Below are positions 9,540 through 17,979 of a stretch of 64,000 nt of DNA, in pieces. The position numbers and the translations under genes were made by a program. Numbering within the stretch: position 1 is the stretch's first letter; each line of letters starts with the position of its first letter. This DNA comes from a bacterium (GTDB lineage Bacteria > Electryoneota > RPQS01), in assembly GCA_016721565.1 (NCBI GenBank), contig JADKHW010000055.1:1-64000 (forward strand). Reading direction: 5' to 3'. Under the pieces are notes generated by a model that saw only the letters and a program-made list of their open reading frames with translations, was not told the origin of the DNA and ran no database searches.

Positions 9540-10269
9540 TCATCCAATTGAACTCTTCAAGTTGAAAGCTTGTTGCCTGAACCAATGAAGAGGAGCTAAA
9601 CTCCTAAACTGCCTCAGTATAAAGCGATAGCAACATCTGCCCAGGCGTTTGCCGCATCCACATGGACAAAGCTTCTTGTTTGCAATGCGTCGTTTCATAC
9701 CTAGCACACTCAAAGTCTGAAGCACTTGGTCAGGCTTGTTTACTCCAAATAACTCCATGTAATCATCTAATAGACCATCGCGTCCATGTCGTAACTCACT
9801 GAAGACTAACTTACCTCCATGCTGCACTTGATGCGACATTGCATACAGAAAGGTTCAATGCAAGCTTCAGCAAAATTGCGGAGTGTATAGCTTCCAGCTA
9901 ATAAAGTCAGAATACGAAGGTGAGAACTAAGCATAGTGTTCCATCCCTGTTCACATGAAACCGGTCTTTATGTGGAATCCGGTTTCCCAACTCCCAAACT
10001 TCTGGCACCGATAAGGGGTAATTTTCTGGAACACATATTTTAAGATCGTACGAATCGGTTGTTGGAGGGAAACCACCAGATTGAGCACAAAACTCAAATG
10101 TCCCCCTAAGTGTGAGGTCGGTTTGCCCAAGCACGATTGACATTTTGGGTTGTGAACCCAAGAAGCTAACTACATCTAATGTGTCATGCAAATCAGCGCT
10201 TCGTATCATGCCAAGGCTTTGGCGCATTTGAAATTGTATGAGGGAACGCGGAATTGCAGGATGACCCAA
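9540..10269 (-). CDS. CBASS E2-like conjugating protein with SEC-C tail (frameshifted twice)
   Basis: The N-terminal domain is a prokaryotic ubiquitin-conjugating E2-like fold: YDLKICVPENYPLSVPEVWE, then FHVNRDGTLCL with the likely catalytic Cys at about residue 113 (C of TLCL). The frame stops at 9907, but RILTLLAGSYTLRNFAEACIEPF continues in a second frame (about 9925-9855). From about 9850 a third frame gives MSHQVQHGGKLVFSELRHG, GLLDDYMELFGV and MKRRIANKKLCPCGCGKRLGRCC, a SEC-C zinc motif, to the stop at 9540. The joined protein is about 240 residues. E2-only operons are known as type II-short CBASS, where the E2 primes the CD-NTase by conjugation. No E1 or JAB deconjugase gene is present here. 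The TTG start at 10269 is a guess; ATG at 10227 is the alternative. Confidence 0.8.
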
Positions 10270-10272
10270 GTC

Positions 10273-11377
10273 CTATTTTTCTGCGGTCTTGGACGCATTA
10301 AACCGAAGCCCCAGTGTTTTCATGGATCGTTCTTCAAGCTGAGCAACATTATCAGGGTTACCCAATAGAAGAAAATCCGCTCTGGCTTGTTGAGCCAGAG
10401 TCTAAAATTCTTCTCAGCTCTAAGTGTGAGCATTCCCGCCTTGCCCATCTATCGGCAAAATCCTCATTAGGATCGACAGGATTAGGAATTCGCGGAAAGG
10501 TTGGTCTCACCAAGGTTTCCATGTCAGCCAGAATTCGATCAATCGCACCAGAAACGTCAGATTCACCTCGATAAGCACTAGCGGCCAAAGTTGTAATTAT
10601 TATAGAAATTGGTTTCAGTTCGAGACGGTTTTGAAACATTTGATCTCTATGGCGTTTCAATAACTGGATAATCCTTTGCAAGGGAGTCTTTCTCTTGTAA
10701 ATGGGCAGCGTATCAAGTTGAGCTTCTTTGATGCTAAAGGATGTATGTGACATACGCATACGACTCTCAAACCATGCTGCATAGCCTTCCGGATTGCTGA
10801 TTTGCCAGTCATTGCAAATCGTTCGATAGCTATGATGCCTGTCATCGGTAATCGAAATGGTAGTTTGAGAAACGGAAGTTGCGAGAGAATTGGCAGCACC
10901 CAGTTTGACCATGGACTCGAAAACACGATTCTGCGTAACAGAATCCTCAGGTATACAAGGGACGACGTCCATATGAAAAGCAACCTCATCCTGATAATAA
11001 AGCCTCCAACAACGGTGTTTTGGTTCAAGTTTTCTCTGAATATTTCGCGCGAGCCTATACTTCTCTAGTTCGTCGCCTACCAGCCGTCTAATGCCTTCTT
11101 GAGTATGCGTGGATTTTTTGGCTCCGATTCGGAGCTTGCATGCGAGGTCGAGGTCATAGTCCTCAAGGTTATCTATTGGACGAATTGCCGTTCCCAATTG
11201 GAAGGAGCCTTGCGCGAAGACGTGCGGATCGAATTCTTTTAGATTCGAAGCGTCTCTATTGAGCCACGATCCGAGATCTTCATAGCGAGCTTTTGCTTTG
11301 TCGTATGCTGAATCTGGCAGTTCGAGATCACGATGGAGGTCGCCTAAAATGACGTTTGAAGAACTTTCTGTTGACAT
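10273..11377 (-). CDS. CBASS CD-NTase (cyclic oligonucleotide synthase), frameshifted near the end
   Basis: About 367 residues. The nucleotidyltransferase motif is QGSFQLGTAIRP (G57-S58) followed by DYDLDLA with metal-binding D75 and D77, and the third acidic residue D137 in FHMDVVP. This is the cGAS/DncV-like fold that makes a cyclic nucleotide second messenger on phage infection. The uninterrupted frame ends at 10358, but shifting one base near 10405 restores LAQQARADFLLLGNPDNVAQ, then LGLRFNASKTAEK and a stop at 10273. The C-terminal end matters because E2 conjugation in type II systems targets the CD-NTase C-terminus; here it would end ...TAEK. It lies 10 bp after the patatin gene and abuts the E2 gene. 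The clade and nucleotide product are not assignable by eye. Confidence 0.9.
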
Positions 11378-11387
11378 GGTTGCTCCT

Positions 11388-12304
11388 TTAAGAACTTAGA
11401 AGTTTGCGAATGGCTTCGCTGTGATATGTGAAAGTCTTGTCTGCACGTGAAATCAGGTTGTCAACTTCTCTGTAATCATCGAGCGGGAGTGGGCAATCCG
11501 ATTCAAAATTAAGTCGAACAAATTGATCCGACTTCAGTAGCAACTGTAAGTAGTTGTGAGTCGATTGTGCTTGTAAAGACATCATAAAATCTATGAATCC
11601 TGGGCCTTTCCAACCGTTGAGTAGTCCCCAGTTTCGGTATGGATTTACACCATAGCACGTCTTTGCATGGCCAGTTCCTACTGAAAGGACTCTGACATCC
11701 CTTAGATCGATACCAAGTCGCTTTTGTGCATCGATCACAGCGGCCAGTGACGGGTTGTTCGCCCAGAGTCCACCATCGGAGAGGAGATATTTGTCTACTG
11801 TAGGGTCAAAGAAAGTTGGTGCGGAACACGATGCAAGCACTGCTTTCCACACGGGGACATCCGCATCTCGCACGAATTCACTGGAGTAAGATGACTTAAA
11901 CACATGGACTCCACCATTGCCGATATCCGTTGCTGCAATTAAGAGAGGTTTGGAAATCTCTTTGAGTAGCTTGTCTCCAAATATTCTTTTGAGGTGATCT
12001 GTAAGAGCCGCTTTGAGTACTTGCTTACAAACCCAGGCTGATAATCACCAAGAAACAAACTTGAAAAAAATTTTCGTTTGAAGATTTCCTTTCCGTGATT
12101 CTTGTACAAGTCGCTAATCTTTCCAATATCAGCCCCTGTGGCGATAGCTGCTCCAACAATGGATCCGGTACTCGTACCCGCAATCATTTGGAAAGTATCC
12201 AGAAAGTCTATTTGATGCCGTTCCCCTATCAGACGTAAAATGTGTGCAGCAAAAGCTCCACGAATTCCGCCTCCATCAATGCTGAGAATTTTGAACGAGC
12301 TCAT
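11388..12304 (-). CDS. capV: CBASS patatin-like phospholipase effector (frameshifted)
   Basis: The N-terminal segment has the oxyanion loop GGGIRG (residues 11-16) and the nucleophile elbow GTSTG with Ser45. The second segment has the catalytic dyad loop SDGGLWANNP. The two lie in different frames that meet near 12025: continuing the second frame upward reads VLKAALTDHLKRIFGDKLL and PLLIAATDIGNGGVHVFK, which joins them into one protein of about 305 residues. In CBASS such patatins (CapV type) are switched on by the cyclic nucleotide made by the neighbouring CD-NTase and degrade inner-membrane phospholipids, killing the infected cell. It is first in the operon, 50 bp after the groEL stop and 21 bp beyond the groEL terminator T-run, with no strong promoter of its own visible. 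Confidence 0.88.
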
Positions 12305-12324
12305 GTGCTATTAATAACTTTGTG

Positions 12325-12352
12325 AAAAAAGCACAGGGCAGCCCAGCTGCCC
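12325..12352 (-). terminator. Terminator between groEL and CBASS
   Basis: A 7-bp stem (GGGCAGC, CCA loop, GCTGCCC; 12336-12352) with a T6 run about 5 nt further on the - strand. It is imperfect, so read-through into the CBASS operon is possible. Confidence 0.6.
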
Positions 12353-12353
12353 C

Positions 12354-14039
12354 CTATAAACAATGTGTATTGTTCTCTACAACACATGTCCATCGCCAGT
12401 AATCCATGCCGCCCATGCCACCCATGCCGCCGCCACCGGGCATTTGGGGTGCAGGGTTCTTGTCCTTCTTCTCGTGGATGGCGCAATCGGTGGTGAGCAA
12501 TAAGCCACCCACTGATGCTGCATTTTCGAGTGCGACGCGCACAACCTTGGTCGGGTCGATGACGCCGTCTTCAAGCAAGTCAGCGTAGAGTTCGCTGGCC
12601 GCATTGAAGCCGAAGCTGTACTTGCTGTTCTCGCGAATCTTGTTCACGACGACGCTGCCTTCGTGACCTGCATTCTGCGAGATCATGCGAATCGGCTCTT
12701 CCAACGCACGACGCACAATCATCACGCCCAACTGCTCATCACCTTCAAGCTTGAAGTTGTCGAGCACCTTCTGCGCGCGAAGCAGAGCGACACCGCCGCC
12801 GGGGACGATACCTTCTTCAACAGCCGCGCGGGTCGCATGCAGAGCATCTTCAACGCGAGCCTTCTTTTCCTTCATCTCAACTTCAGTCGCGGCGCCAACC
12901 TTCAGCACAGCAACACCGCCGGCGAGCTTGGCCAAACGCTCTTGCAGTTTTTCACGATCGTAATCCGAAGTCGTGCCTTCAATCTGCTTCTTGAGCTGCG
13001 CGATGCGGCCCTTGATTTCGTCAGCCTTGCCGGCGCCTTCAACGATGGTGGTGTTGTCCTTGTCGATGATGATCTTCTTGGCGGTGCCGAGATCGCCCAT
13101 GACGGCGTTCTCAAGCTTGAAGCCCGCTTCTTCCGAGATCACACGACCACCGGTCAACGTGGCGATGTCTTCGAGCATGGCCTTGCGGCGATCACCGAAG
13201 CCCGGCGCCTTGACAGCGGCAACCTTGAGCGTACCACGCAGCTTGTTCACCACGAGCGTCGCAAGGGCTTCGCCTTCGACGTCTTCCGAGATGATGACGA
13301 ACGCGCGACCGGCTTGGGCAACCTTCTCCAGAATCGGGAGCAAGTCCTTCATCGAGGAGACCTTCTTATCATAGATCAAGACGTACGGGTTTTCGAGTTC
13401 GACTTCCATTTCGTCAGGGTTGGTGACGAAGTAGGGCGACAGGTAGCCGCGGTCGAACTGCATACCTTCGACGACTTCCAAAGACGTTTCCATGGACTTC
13501 GCTTCTTCGACGGTGATAACGCCATCCTTGCCAACCTTGTCCATTGCGTCTGCAATCAGATCACCGATGGTCTTGTCGTTGTTGGCGGAAATCGTACCGA
13601 CGGCGGCGATGTCCTTCTTGCCGCTGACGGCCTTGCCGTTCTTCTTCAGATCAGCAACGACGACGGCGACGGCCTTGTCAATACCACGCTTGAGGCTCAT
13701 CGGATCGGCACCGGCGGTGACGTTACGCAAACCTTCGTGGATGATCGCTTGCGCGAGCACGGTGGCAGTGGTGGTGCCGTCACCGGCGATATCGGAAGTC
13801 TTGGAAGCGACTTCGCGAACCATCTGCGCGCCCATGTTCTGCACGGCATCTTCGAGTTCAATTTCCTTGGCCACGGTCACACCGTCCTTGGTGATGGTCG
13901 GGGCGCCCCACTTTTTTTCAATCACGACGTTGCGACCCTTGGGCCCGAGCGTCACTTTCACTGAGTCAGCGAGGATGTCCACGCCCTTCTTCAGCGCTGA
14001 GCGCGCATCAACATCGAAGTCAATGATTTTGCTTGCCAT
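12354..14039 (-). CDS. groEL: Chaperonin GroEL (60 kDa, Hsp60)
   Basis: 561 residues, full length. Characteristic blocks are all present: VTLGPKGRNVVIEKKWGAPT, the ATPase loop DIAGDGTTTATVLAQ, VEEGIVPGGGVALLR and the end block APQMPGGGGMGGMGGMDY. It forms the ATP-driven double-ring folding chamber with GroES. The C-terminus is unusual: after the normal Gly-Met tail and MDY, another 14 residues follow (WRWTCVVENNTHCL) before the stop, exactly where the low-GC CBASS segment begins. Either an end-of-gene indel or a rearrangement replaced the original stop. The gene lies 166 bp after groES and is transcribed with it. Confidence 0.97.
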   Translation of the reverse strand: MASKIIDFDVDARSALKKGVDILADSVKVTLGPKGRNVVIEKKWGAPTITKDGVTVAKEIELEDAVQNMGAQMVREVASKTSDIAGDGTTTATVLAQAIIHEGLRNVTAGADPMSLKRGIDKAVAVVVADLKKNGKAVSGKKDIAAVGTISANNDKTIGDLIADAMDKVGKDGVITVEEAKSMETSLEVVEGMQFDRGYLSPYFVTNPDEMEVELENPYVLIYDKKVSSMKDLLPILEKVAQAGRAFVIISEDVEGEALATLVVNKLRGTLKVAAVKAPGFGDRRKAMLEDIATLTGGRVISEEAGFKLENAVMGDLGTAKKIIIDKDNTTIVEGAGKADEIKGRIAQLKKQIEGTTSDYDREKLQERLAKLAGGVAVLKVGAATEVEMKEKKARVEDALHATRAAVEEGIVPGGGVALLRAQKVLDNFKLEGDEQLGVMIVRRALEEPIRMISQNAGHEGSVVVNKIRENSKYSFGFNAASELYADLLEDGVIDPTKVVRVALENAASVGGLLLTTDCAIHEKKDKNPAPQMPGGGGMGGMGGMDYWRWTCVVENNTHCL

Positions 14040-14079
14040 GTTTTATAGTTCCTTGTTTGAGATTGCTTTTGGGTGCATC

Positions 14080-14173
14080 AACTAACTTTTCGGGGTCTGT
14101 CGTAAGTCGTGTATTCGTGTTACGACGCTAACAATTGTCCAAACAGGAGTGTTTGTTTTTTGAAAAGTTAGTT
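14080..14173. repeat. Nested inverted repeats in the groES-groEL spacer
   Basis: AACTAACTTTTC (14080-14091) and its exact complement GAAAAGTTAGTT (14162-14173) enclose a second inverted repeat TCGTAA/TTACGA (14100-14105 and 14120-14125) and a smaller AAACA/TGTTT hairpin. The 166-bp spacer is long for groESL operons and could fold into a branched RNA that attenuates or stabilises the message. Confidence 0.6.
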
Positions 14174-14205
14174 TTTGCAGTTGTGAACGATGGTGCTTGC
14201 GTCTC

Positions 14206-14505
14206 TTACTTGACGACGACGGCTAAGACGTCATTACGCGCGATGAGGATGTACTCGTTGTCTTCGAGCTTGACTTCGGTGCCACCGTAGCGGGCGTACA
14301 CGATGGTATCGCCAACTTTGAGCATTTCAGACATCTTCTTCTGCTTACGATCGGCGACTTCCACGTCGTCGCCCATGGCCACGATTTCGCCCATCTGGGG
14401 ACGGTCCTTAGAAGCGGTGTCGGGGATGATGATGCCGCCAACGGTTTTTTCTTCTTTTTCGAGCGGCTTGATCAGGACGCGCTCGTCAATCGGCTTGATT
14501 TTCAT
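14206..14505 (-). CDS. groES: Co-chaperonin GroES (Hsp10)
   Basis: 99 residues starting at MKIKPIDERVLIKPLEKEE; in-frame codons upstream to 14568 overlap the CIRCE region and are rejected. The mobile loop is EEKTVGGIIIPDTASK and the roof region is VGDTIVYARYGG. The end YILIARNDVLAVVVK matches the family. The heptameric lid of GroEL. It is first gene of the groESL operon and is preceded by an operator and promoter (14562-14627). Confidence 0.97.
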   Translation of the reverse strand: MKIKPIDERVLIKPLEKEEKTVGGIIIPDTASKDRPQMGEIVAMGDDVEVADRKQKKMSEMLKVGDTIVYARYGGTEVKLEDNEYILIARNDVLAVVVK

Positions 14506-14561
14506 GGTCTTAGGTCTCCCTTTGAGAGGATATAGTTGTTTGGTTGTTGAAAAATAGCGTG

Positions 14562-14588
14562 TTAGCACTCAATAGACGTGACTGCTAA
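14562..14588 (-). promoter_or_regulatory. CIRCE operator (HrcA-binding site) upstream of groES
   Basis: TTAGCACTC, 9 bp, then GACTGCTAA. The consensus is TTAGCACTC-N9-GAGTGCTAA, so only one base differs in the second arm. It lies just downstream of the -10 box of the groES promoter, the usual position for HrcA repression released at heat shock. Confidence 0.92.
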
Positions 14589-14598
14589 TAATACCCAT

Positions 14599-14627
14599 AA
14601 TATACGCTCTTGGTTCCCACCTGTCAA
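14599..14627 (-). promoter_or_regulatory. Sigma-70 promoter of groESL
   Basis: On the - strand TTGACA (14622-14627), a 17-bp spacer and TATATT (14599-14604). The -35 is perfect and the -10 has one mismatch; the CIRCE element follows directly. Confidence 0.9.
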
Positions 14628-14654
14628 CTGCCCGTACAAAGTGCTTAGTTCTAA

Positions 14655-14688
14655 TAAAAACAAAATCCTGCGGATGAGGCAGGATTTT
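14655..14688 (-). terminator. Insulating terminator upstream of groES
   Basis: A 10-bp perfect stem (AAAATCCTGC with GCAGGATTTT) with a T5 run on the - strand. It shields the groESL promoter from transcription coming from higher coordinates. Confidence 0.65.
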
Positions 14689-14777
14689 GGGGGAGGCAGG
14701 AGGGATTGCTCCCTGCAACCCAATGGCAAGCAACTAACTCCTAATAAGTGAACATTCACGCCGCAAAGAGGTTTAGC

Positions 14778-15681
14778 ATGCTCGCAATACTAATTATTCT
14801 GGTCAGTGCGATCAGCGCGTGCTCGCAGCAAGTGCCGGACACCGCGTTTGCACCGCCGATTGCCAAGCCTGCGTTTGCAGAAGGCGCGGGGCCGTTGGTG
14901 GTTATTGATGCGGCACATTACAACTTTCATACGGTTGATGGGAGATATCAAGCCTTTGCAAAGTTACTGCGGCGCGACGGGTTTCGTGTAGAGGGACTTG
15001 ACAAGACTTTTAGCCGAGATGCGTTAACTGAAGTTGGTATTCTCGTGATTGCGAATGCGTTGGCGCGGGCGAATACGGATGCCGACTCGACTTGTCACGG
15101 CTGGTCGCTGCCAACCGAGGACGCTTTTACACAAGAAGAAGTAAGCGCGGTGCGAGCGTGGGTGGAGAATGGCGGTTCACTGCTTTTGATTGCTGATCAC
15201 ATGCCGTTTCCCGGATGTACGCAAACGCTGGCAGAGGCATTCGGAATACGATTGACGAACGGATTTGCAATTGACACGACGAATGAAATGAATTTCACGT
15301 TCAGTCATGCAAATCACGGATTGAGCAAGCACGCAATCACAAGCGGAATTGACTCTGTAAGAAGTTTCACAGGTGAAGCCATTCAACCGGATTCGGGATT
15401 GATACCGCTGATGATTCTTGAAACCTGCGACGGTGATCTTGATGCCGAGTGTGGCGTGGGAATTTAGTGATGAAACCGCGCAGCTTGACGTAAGCGGATG
15501 GTATCAAGGAGCGGTGAAGCAATTTGGAAAAGGTCGAGTGGCAGTGTTCGGTGAAGCGGCGATGTTCAGCGCGCAGCTTGCCGGGCCAAACAAAAATCCT
15601 GTTGGAATGAACAGTCCGGAAGCTCCGCAGAATGCGCAGCTTCTGTTGAACACGATGCATTGGCTGGCGAACCGATTGTAA
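14778..15681 (+). CDS. Predicted lipoprotein with DUF4350/GATase-like domain (frameshifted)
   Basis: Start MLAILIILVSAISACSQQ at 14778, with GAGG 7 bp upstream and a lipobox ending at Cys15; an ATG at 14748 adds a charged extension. The domain begins GPLVVIDAAHYNFHTVDGRY and continues AFAKLLRRDGFRVEGLDKTF, LTEVGILVIANAL, VRAWVENGGSLLLIADHMPF. This is the pattern of DUF4350 / glutamine-amidotransferase-like periplasmic domains. The frame stops at 15467; the true end (WEFSDETAQLDVSGWYQGAV, then GKGRVAVFGEAAMFSAQL) runs in another frame to 15681, so one indel lies near 15460. The joined protein is about 300 residues and acts outside the inner membrane. Its substrate is unknown. Confidence 0.7.
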
Positions 15682-15699
15682 GAAATGTGAATGACAGCA

Positions 15700-15735
15700 A
15701 CACAAAGCCCCGCTCGATTGAGTGGGGCTTTGTGT
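15700..15735. terminator. Bidirectional terminator
   Basis: An imperfect 16-bp stem, ACACAAAGCCCCGCTC-gatt-GAGTGGGGCTTTGTGT, between convergent genes. It belongs to a family of near-identical hairpins also found at 17381 and 17888. Confidence 0.8.
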
Positions 15736-15755
15736 TATCATGTGCTGATGCAAAG

Positions 15756-17233
15756 TTAACGATTTAACATCCGCTGTATTTGTTCGCGTGTGAATCGAGA
15801 TACTGGATTGTGCGGAAGTGATTGCAGTGCAATCGGATCACCGACGTAAGACTCGGCATAGTAGTGCATCCCAGTCGCGAAGGCAATGACTCCGGTGTGA
15901 ACGTGAGTAGTGTCCGTGGTGTAATCGAGGAAGTAGTACGGGCCTACATTGGTTGGTGAATACCAGAGCAGGTAGCCTGTGACATTTAGAAAACATCCTT
16001 CAACAGATTCAGTAATTGGATTCCATGAAAGGCGGATATTGTTTCCTTCGGGAATGACGACAAGCTCAGGTGCGAGTGGTGTCATATTTGTACAGAGTTG
16101 GAGTTTTGCGAGCCACATGTCTGTCGCACCCGCACCGAAGGAGTTGGTTACTCCGGCCAACGCAAGTCCGCCGTCCGCCGTTTCCGCTAATGCAAATGCT
16201 TCATCGGCGTTGCTTCCGCCGACGGTGCTCAGCCATAGGCTGTCTCCGTTTGACGCTATCTTCAGCAGGCCGAAATCGTTGTTATAGGTGCCGATCAAAA
16301 AGTATCCACCATCCTGCGATTGCCGAATCGAATTACAACGATCTGTCATGGTTCCGCCAAATCCGCGTGCCCACTGCGAGGTGCCAGAAGAATTGGTTTT
16401 GAAGACCAGAATTGAATGCCCAACGCACCGCCAGAATTTGCATAGCCTGCGATAACATATCCACCATCGGAGGATTGTACTACTGAAGTGCCCGTGTCAG
16501 ATAGCGGAGTGCCGAGTGTTCTGCTCCACATGCTGTCGCCGTTGGCATCGGTTTTCAGCAGCCAGTAGTCAAAACTTCCTAATCCGAAGGAATTTGTGAA
16601 GCCGCCAAGGATGTAGCTGCCGTCTGAAGTCTGTTGAATTGAATTGCAGATTTCAATTCCAGCTCCGCCGAAAGATCTACTCCAAAGTATGGCACCGCTC
16701 GCAGATAGTTTTACGAGGCCAAAGTTTGAGCCTGCGCCGGTTACACTGAGTACACCTGCAACAGCGTATCCGCTGTCTGTGGTTTGCACAGCAGAATAAC
16801 ATATATCGCTGCCCGTGCCACCTATAACTTGACTCCATTCGGTGTTACCGTCTGAGTCAGTCTTTTCAATCATCATGTCCATCCCACCTGAGCCAGACGA
16901 AGAGGTGCCGCCGGCAACGAGCAATCCATTGTCTATGGTCTCAAGAACGACTTTGCCTTGATCGTCATTCGTGCCGCCAAAAGTGCGACTCCAGATGCTA
17001 TCGCCATTTGCATTGGCTTTCAGCAGCCAAATGTCCTGATTACCGCTACCGAAAGATGTGGTGGTCCCCGCGAGAACAAACCCTCCGTCTGAAGTGGCTA
17101 CCACTTTGTGGCAATCATCGTTACCTAATCCGCCATAGGATTTGCTCCATGCGCTGTCCGGCTGTGCAAACGACGGCATTGACCATAGTAAAAGGAGTAT
17201 GCTCACGTAGCAGATTCTAACGAATGTGTTCAT
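15756..17233 (-). CDS. Secreted beta-propeller-like repeat protein (frameshifted)
   Basis: Signal peptide MNTFVRICYVSILLLLWSMPSFAQ. It is followed by about seven repeats of roughly 50 residues with the pattern W(S)xxxGGxxxDxCxxVxxTxDGGxxxAGxTxSFGxGxxDxWLLKxxxxGDSxWSRT. The first part is 17233-16346. Near 16410 the frame changes (VFKTNSSGTSQWARGFGG continues it) and the second part runs to 15756. After the repeats comes a C-terminal FnIII-like module (ELVVIPEGNNIRLSWNPITE, NVTGYLLWYS). It ends in NPVSRFTREQIQRMLNR with no type IX sorting tail. The joined protein is about 492 residues. The repeats form a bladed propeller in related proteins. The role is probably extracellular; a decayed relative lies at 60000-61025. 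Confidence 0.8.
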
Positions 17234-17380
17234 CTAATGCTCTTTTGGTGTTTTGAGTTTTGGCCAATATATGCCAAAAGATGTCAGATTGCAAGAGAAA
17301 CGCAGCACAAAATTTAGGATATAATTATTGACCCGTGTCAAATTAAACGTGCGATCAAAATTATTTAGACACAATCAAAA

Positions 17381-17402
17381 GCCCAGCTCGATTGAGCGGG
17401 GC
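17381..17402 (-). terminator. Terminator of the small membrane protein gene
   Basis: GCCCAGCTC-gatt-GAGCGGGGC with one mismatch; on the - strand it is followed by TTTT. Same family as the hairpins at 15700 and 17888. Confidence 0.7.
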
Positions 17403-17428
17403 ATGATGAAGAATCAGAAAAAGATGCC

Positions 17429-17809
17429 TCAGGTTCGCTTCGTGGGCAGGATAAATAATGCTCCCGCCAGAATTGGAAATGCTCCGAGCAGCGCAGCGGT
17501 TATGAATCTGTCAGCGATAAGCATGTTGGGTGGCGGAGAGATGAAGTAGGCCGCAGTGAGCACGACACCGAAAGCAAGCAAGACCATGCCGCCGATCTTC
17601 TGTTTGCGCCATGCAAAGACAGTTAAACCCCACACGAGCAGCAAGCCGATTATGATGAAGAAATAACCTTTTGTTTGCTCAGATTTCGGGGCCGTTTTGG
17701 TGTTGTCAATAAGATTGGCACCGAGGAAATAGGTCCAAAAGGCGGCCCAGCCAGAGATAACAATTTGGGCTGTAACTTGAACCAAGTTCTTCCGTTTGGA
17801 ATCGGTCAT
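17429..17809 (-). CDS. Small integral membrane protein, unknown
   Basis: 126 residues with four predicted membrane segments: VTAQIVISGWAAFWTYFLG, GYFFIIIGLLLVWGLTVFAW, GGMVLLAFGVVLTAAYFI and FITAALLGAFPILAGALFIL. Short basic loops (RKQKIG) lie between helices 2 and 3. No family is recognised. It is closed by the terminator at 17381-17402 and preceded by the hairpin at 17888. Confidence 0.65.
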   Translation of the reverse strand: MTDSKRKNLVQVTAQIVISGWAAFWTYFLGANLIDNTKTAPKSEQTKGYFFIIIGLLLVWGLTVFAWRKQKIGGMVLLAFGVVLTAAYFISPPPNMLIADRFITAALLGAFPILAGALFILPTKRT

Positions 17810-17887
17810 TTTATTGCAATCCTGGAAATACCTGTGTTTTGGTCATGAGAATTTCGGAAACTTCTCGGACTTTAGCAAGCAAATCAC

Positions 17888-17915
17888 AAAGCCCCGCTCA
17901 ATTGAGCGGGGCTTT
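17888..17915. terminator. Perfect-palindrome terminator
   Basis: AAAGCCCCGCTCAA and TTGAGCGGGGCTTT form a 28-nt perfect palindrome. It lies at the 3' end of the - strand gene 17980-20214. Confidence 0.75.
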
Positions 17916-17979
17916 TGCGCGGCGACCATTGCGGGCCATCTGAGGGAATGCAGGGTTCCGCAATGGCGAAGTTGATTGA

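Noticed and set aside
9540..12304. Prophage or transposon carrying the CBASS genes
   Set aside because: No integrase, transposase, direct repeats or tRNA junction was seen; only the lower GC and position hint at transfer.
12663..13964. Long open frame antisense to groEL (433 codons)
   Set aside because: It is the shadow of a strongly biased gene in the complementary frame; the groEL product is certain and the antisense text has no leader, motif or ribosome site.
15700..17915. CRISPR or tandem repeat made of the AGCCCCGCTC hairpins at 15700, 17381 and 17888
   Set aside because: The three copies are irregularly spaced and each lies at a gene end with a T-run; they are terminators.
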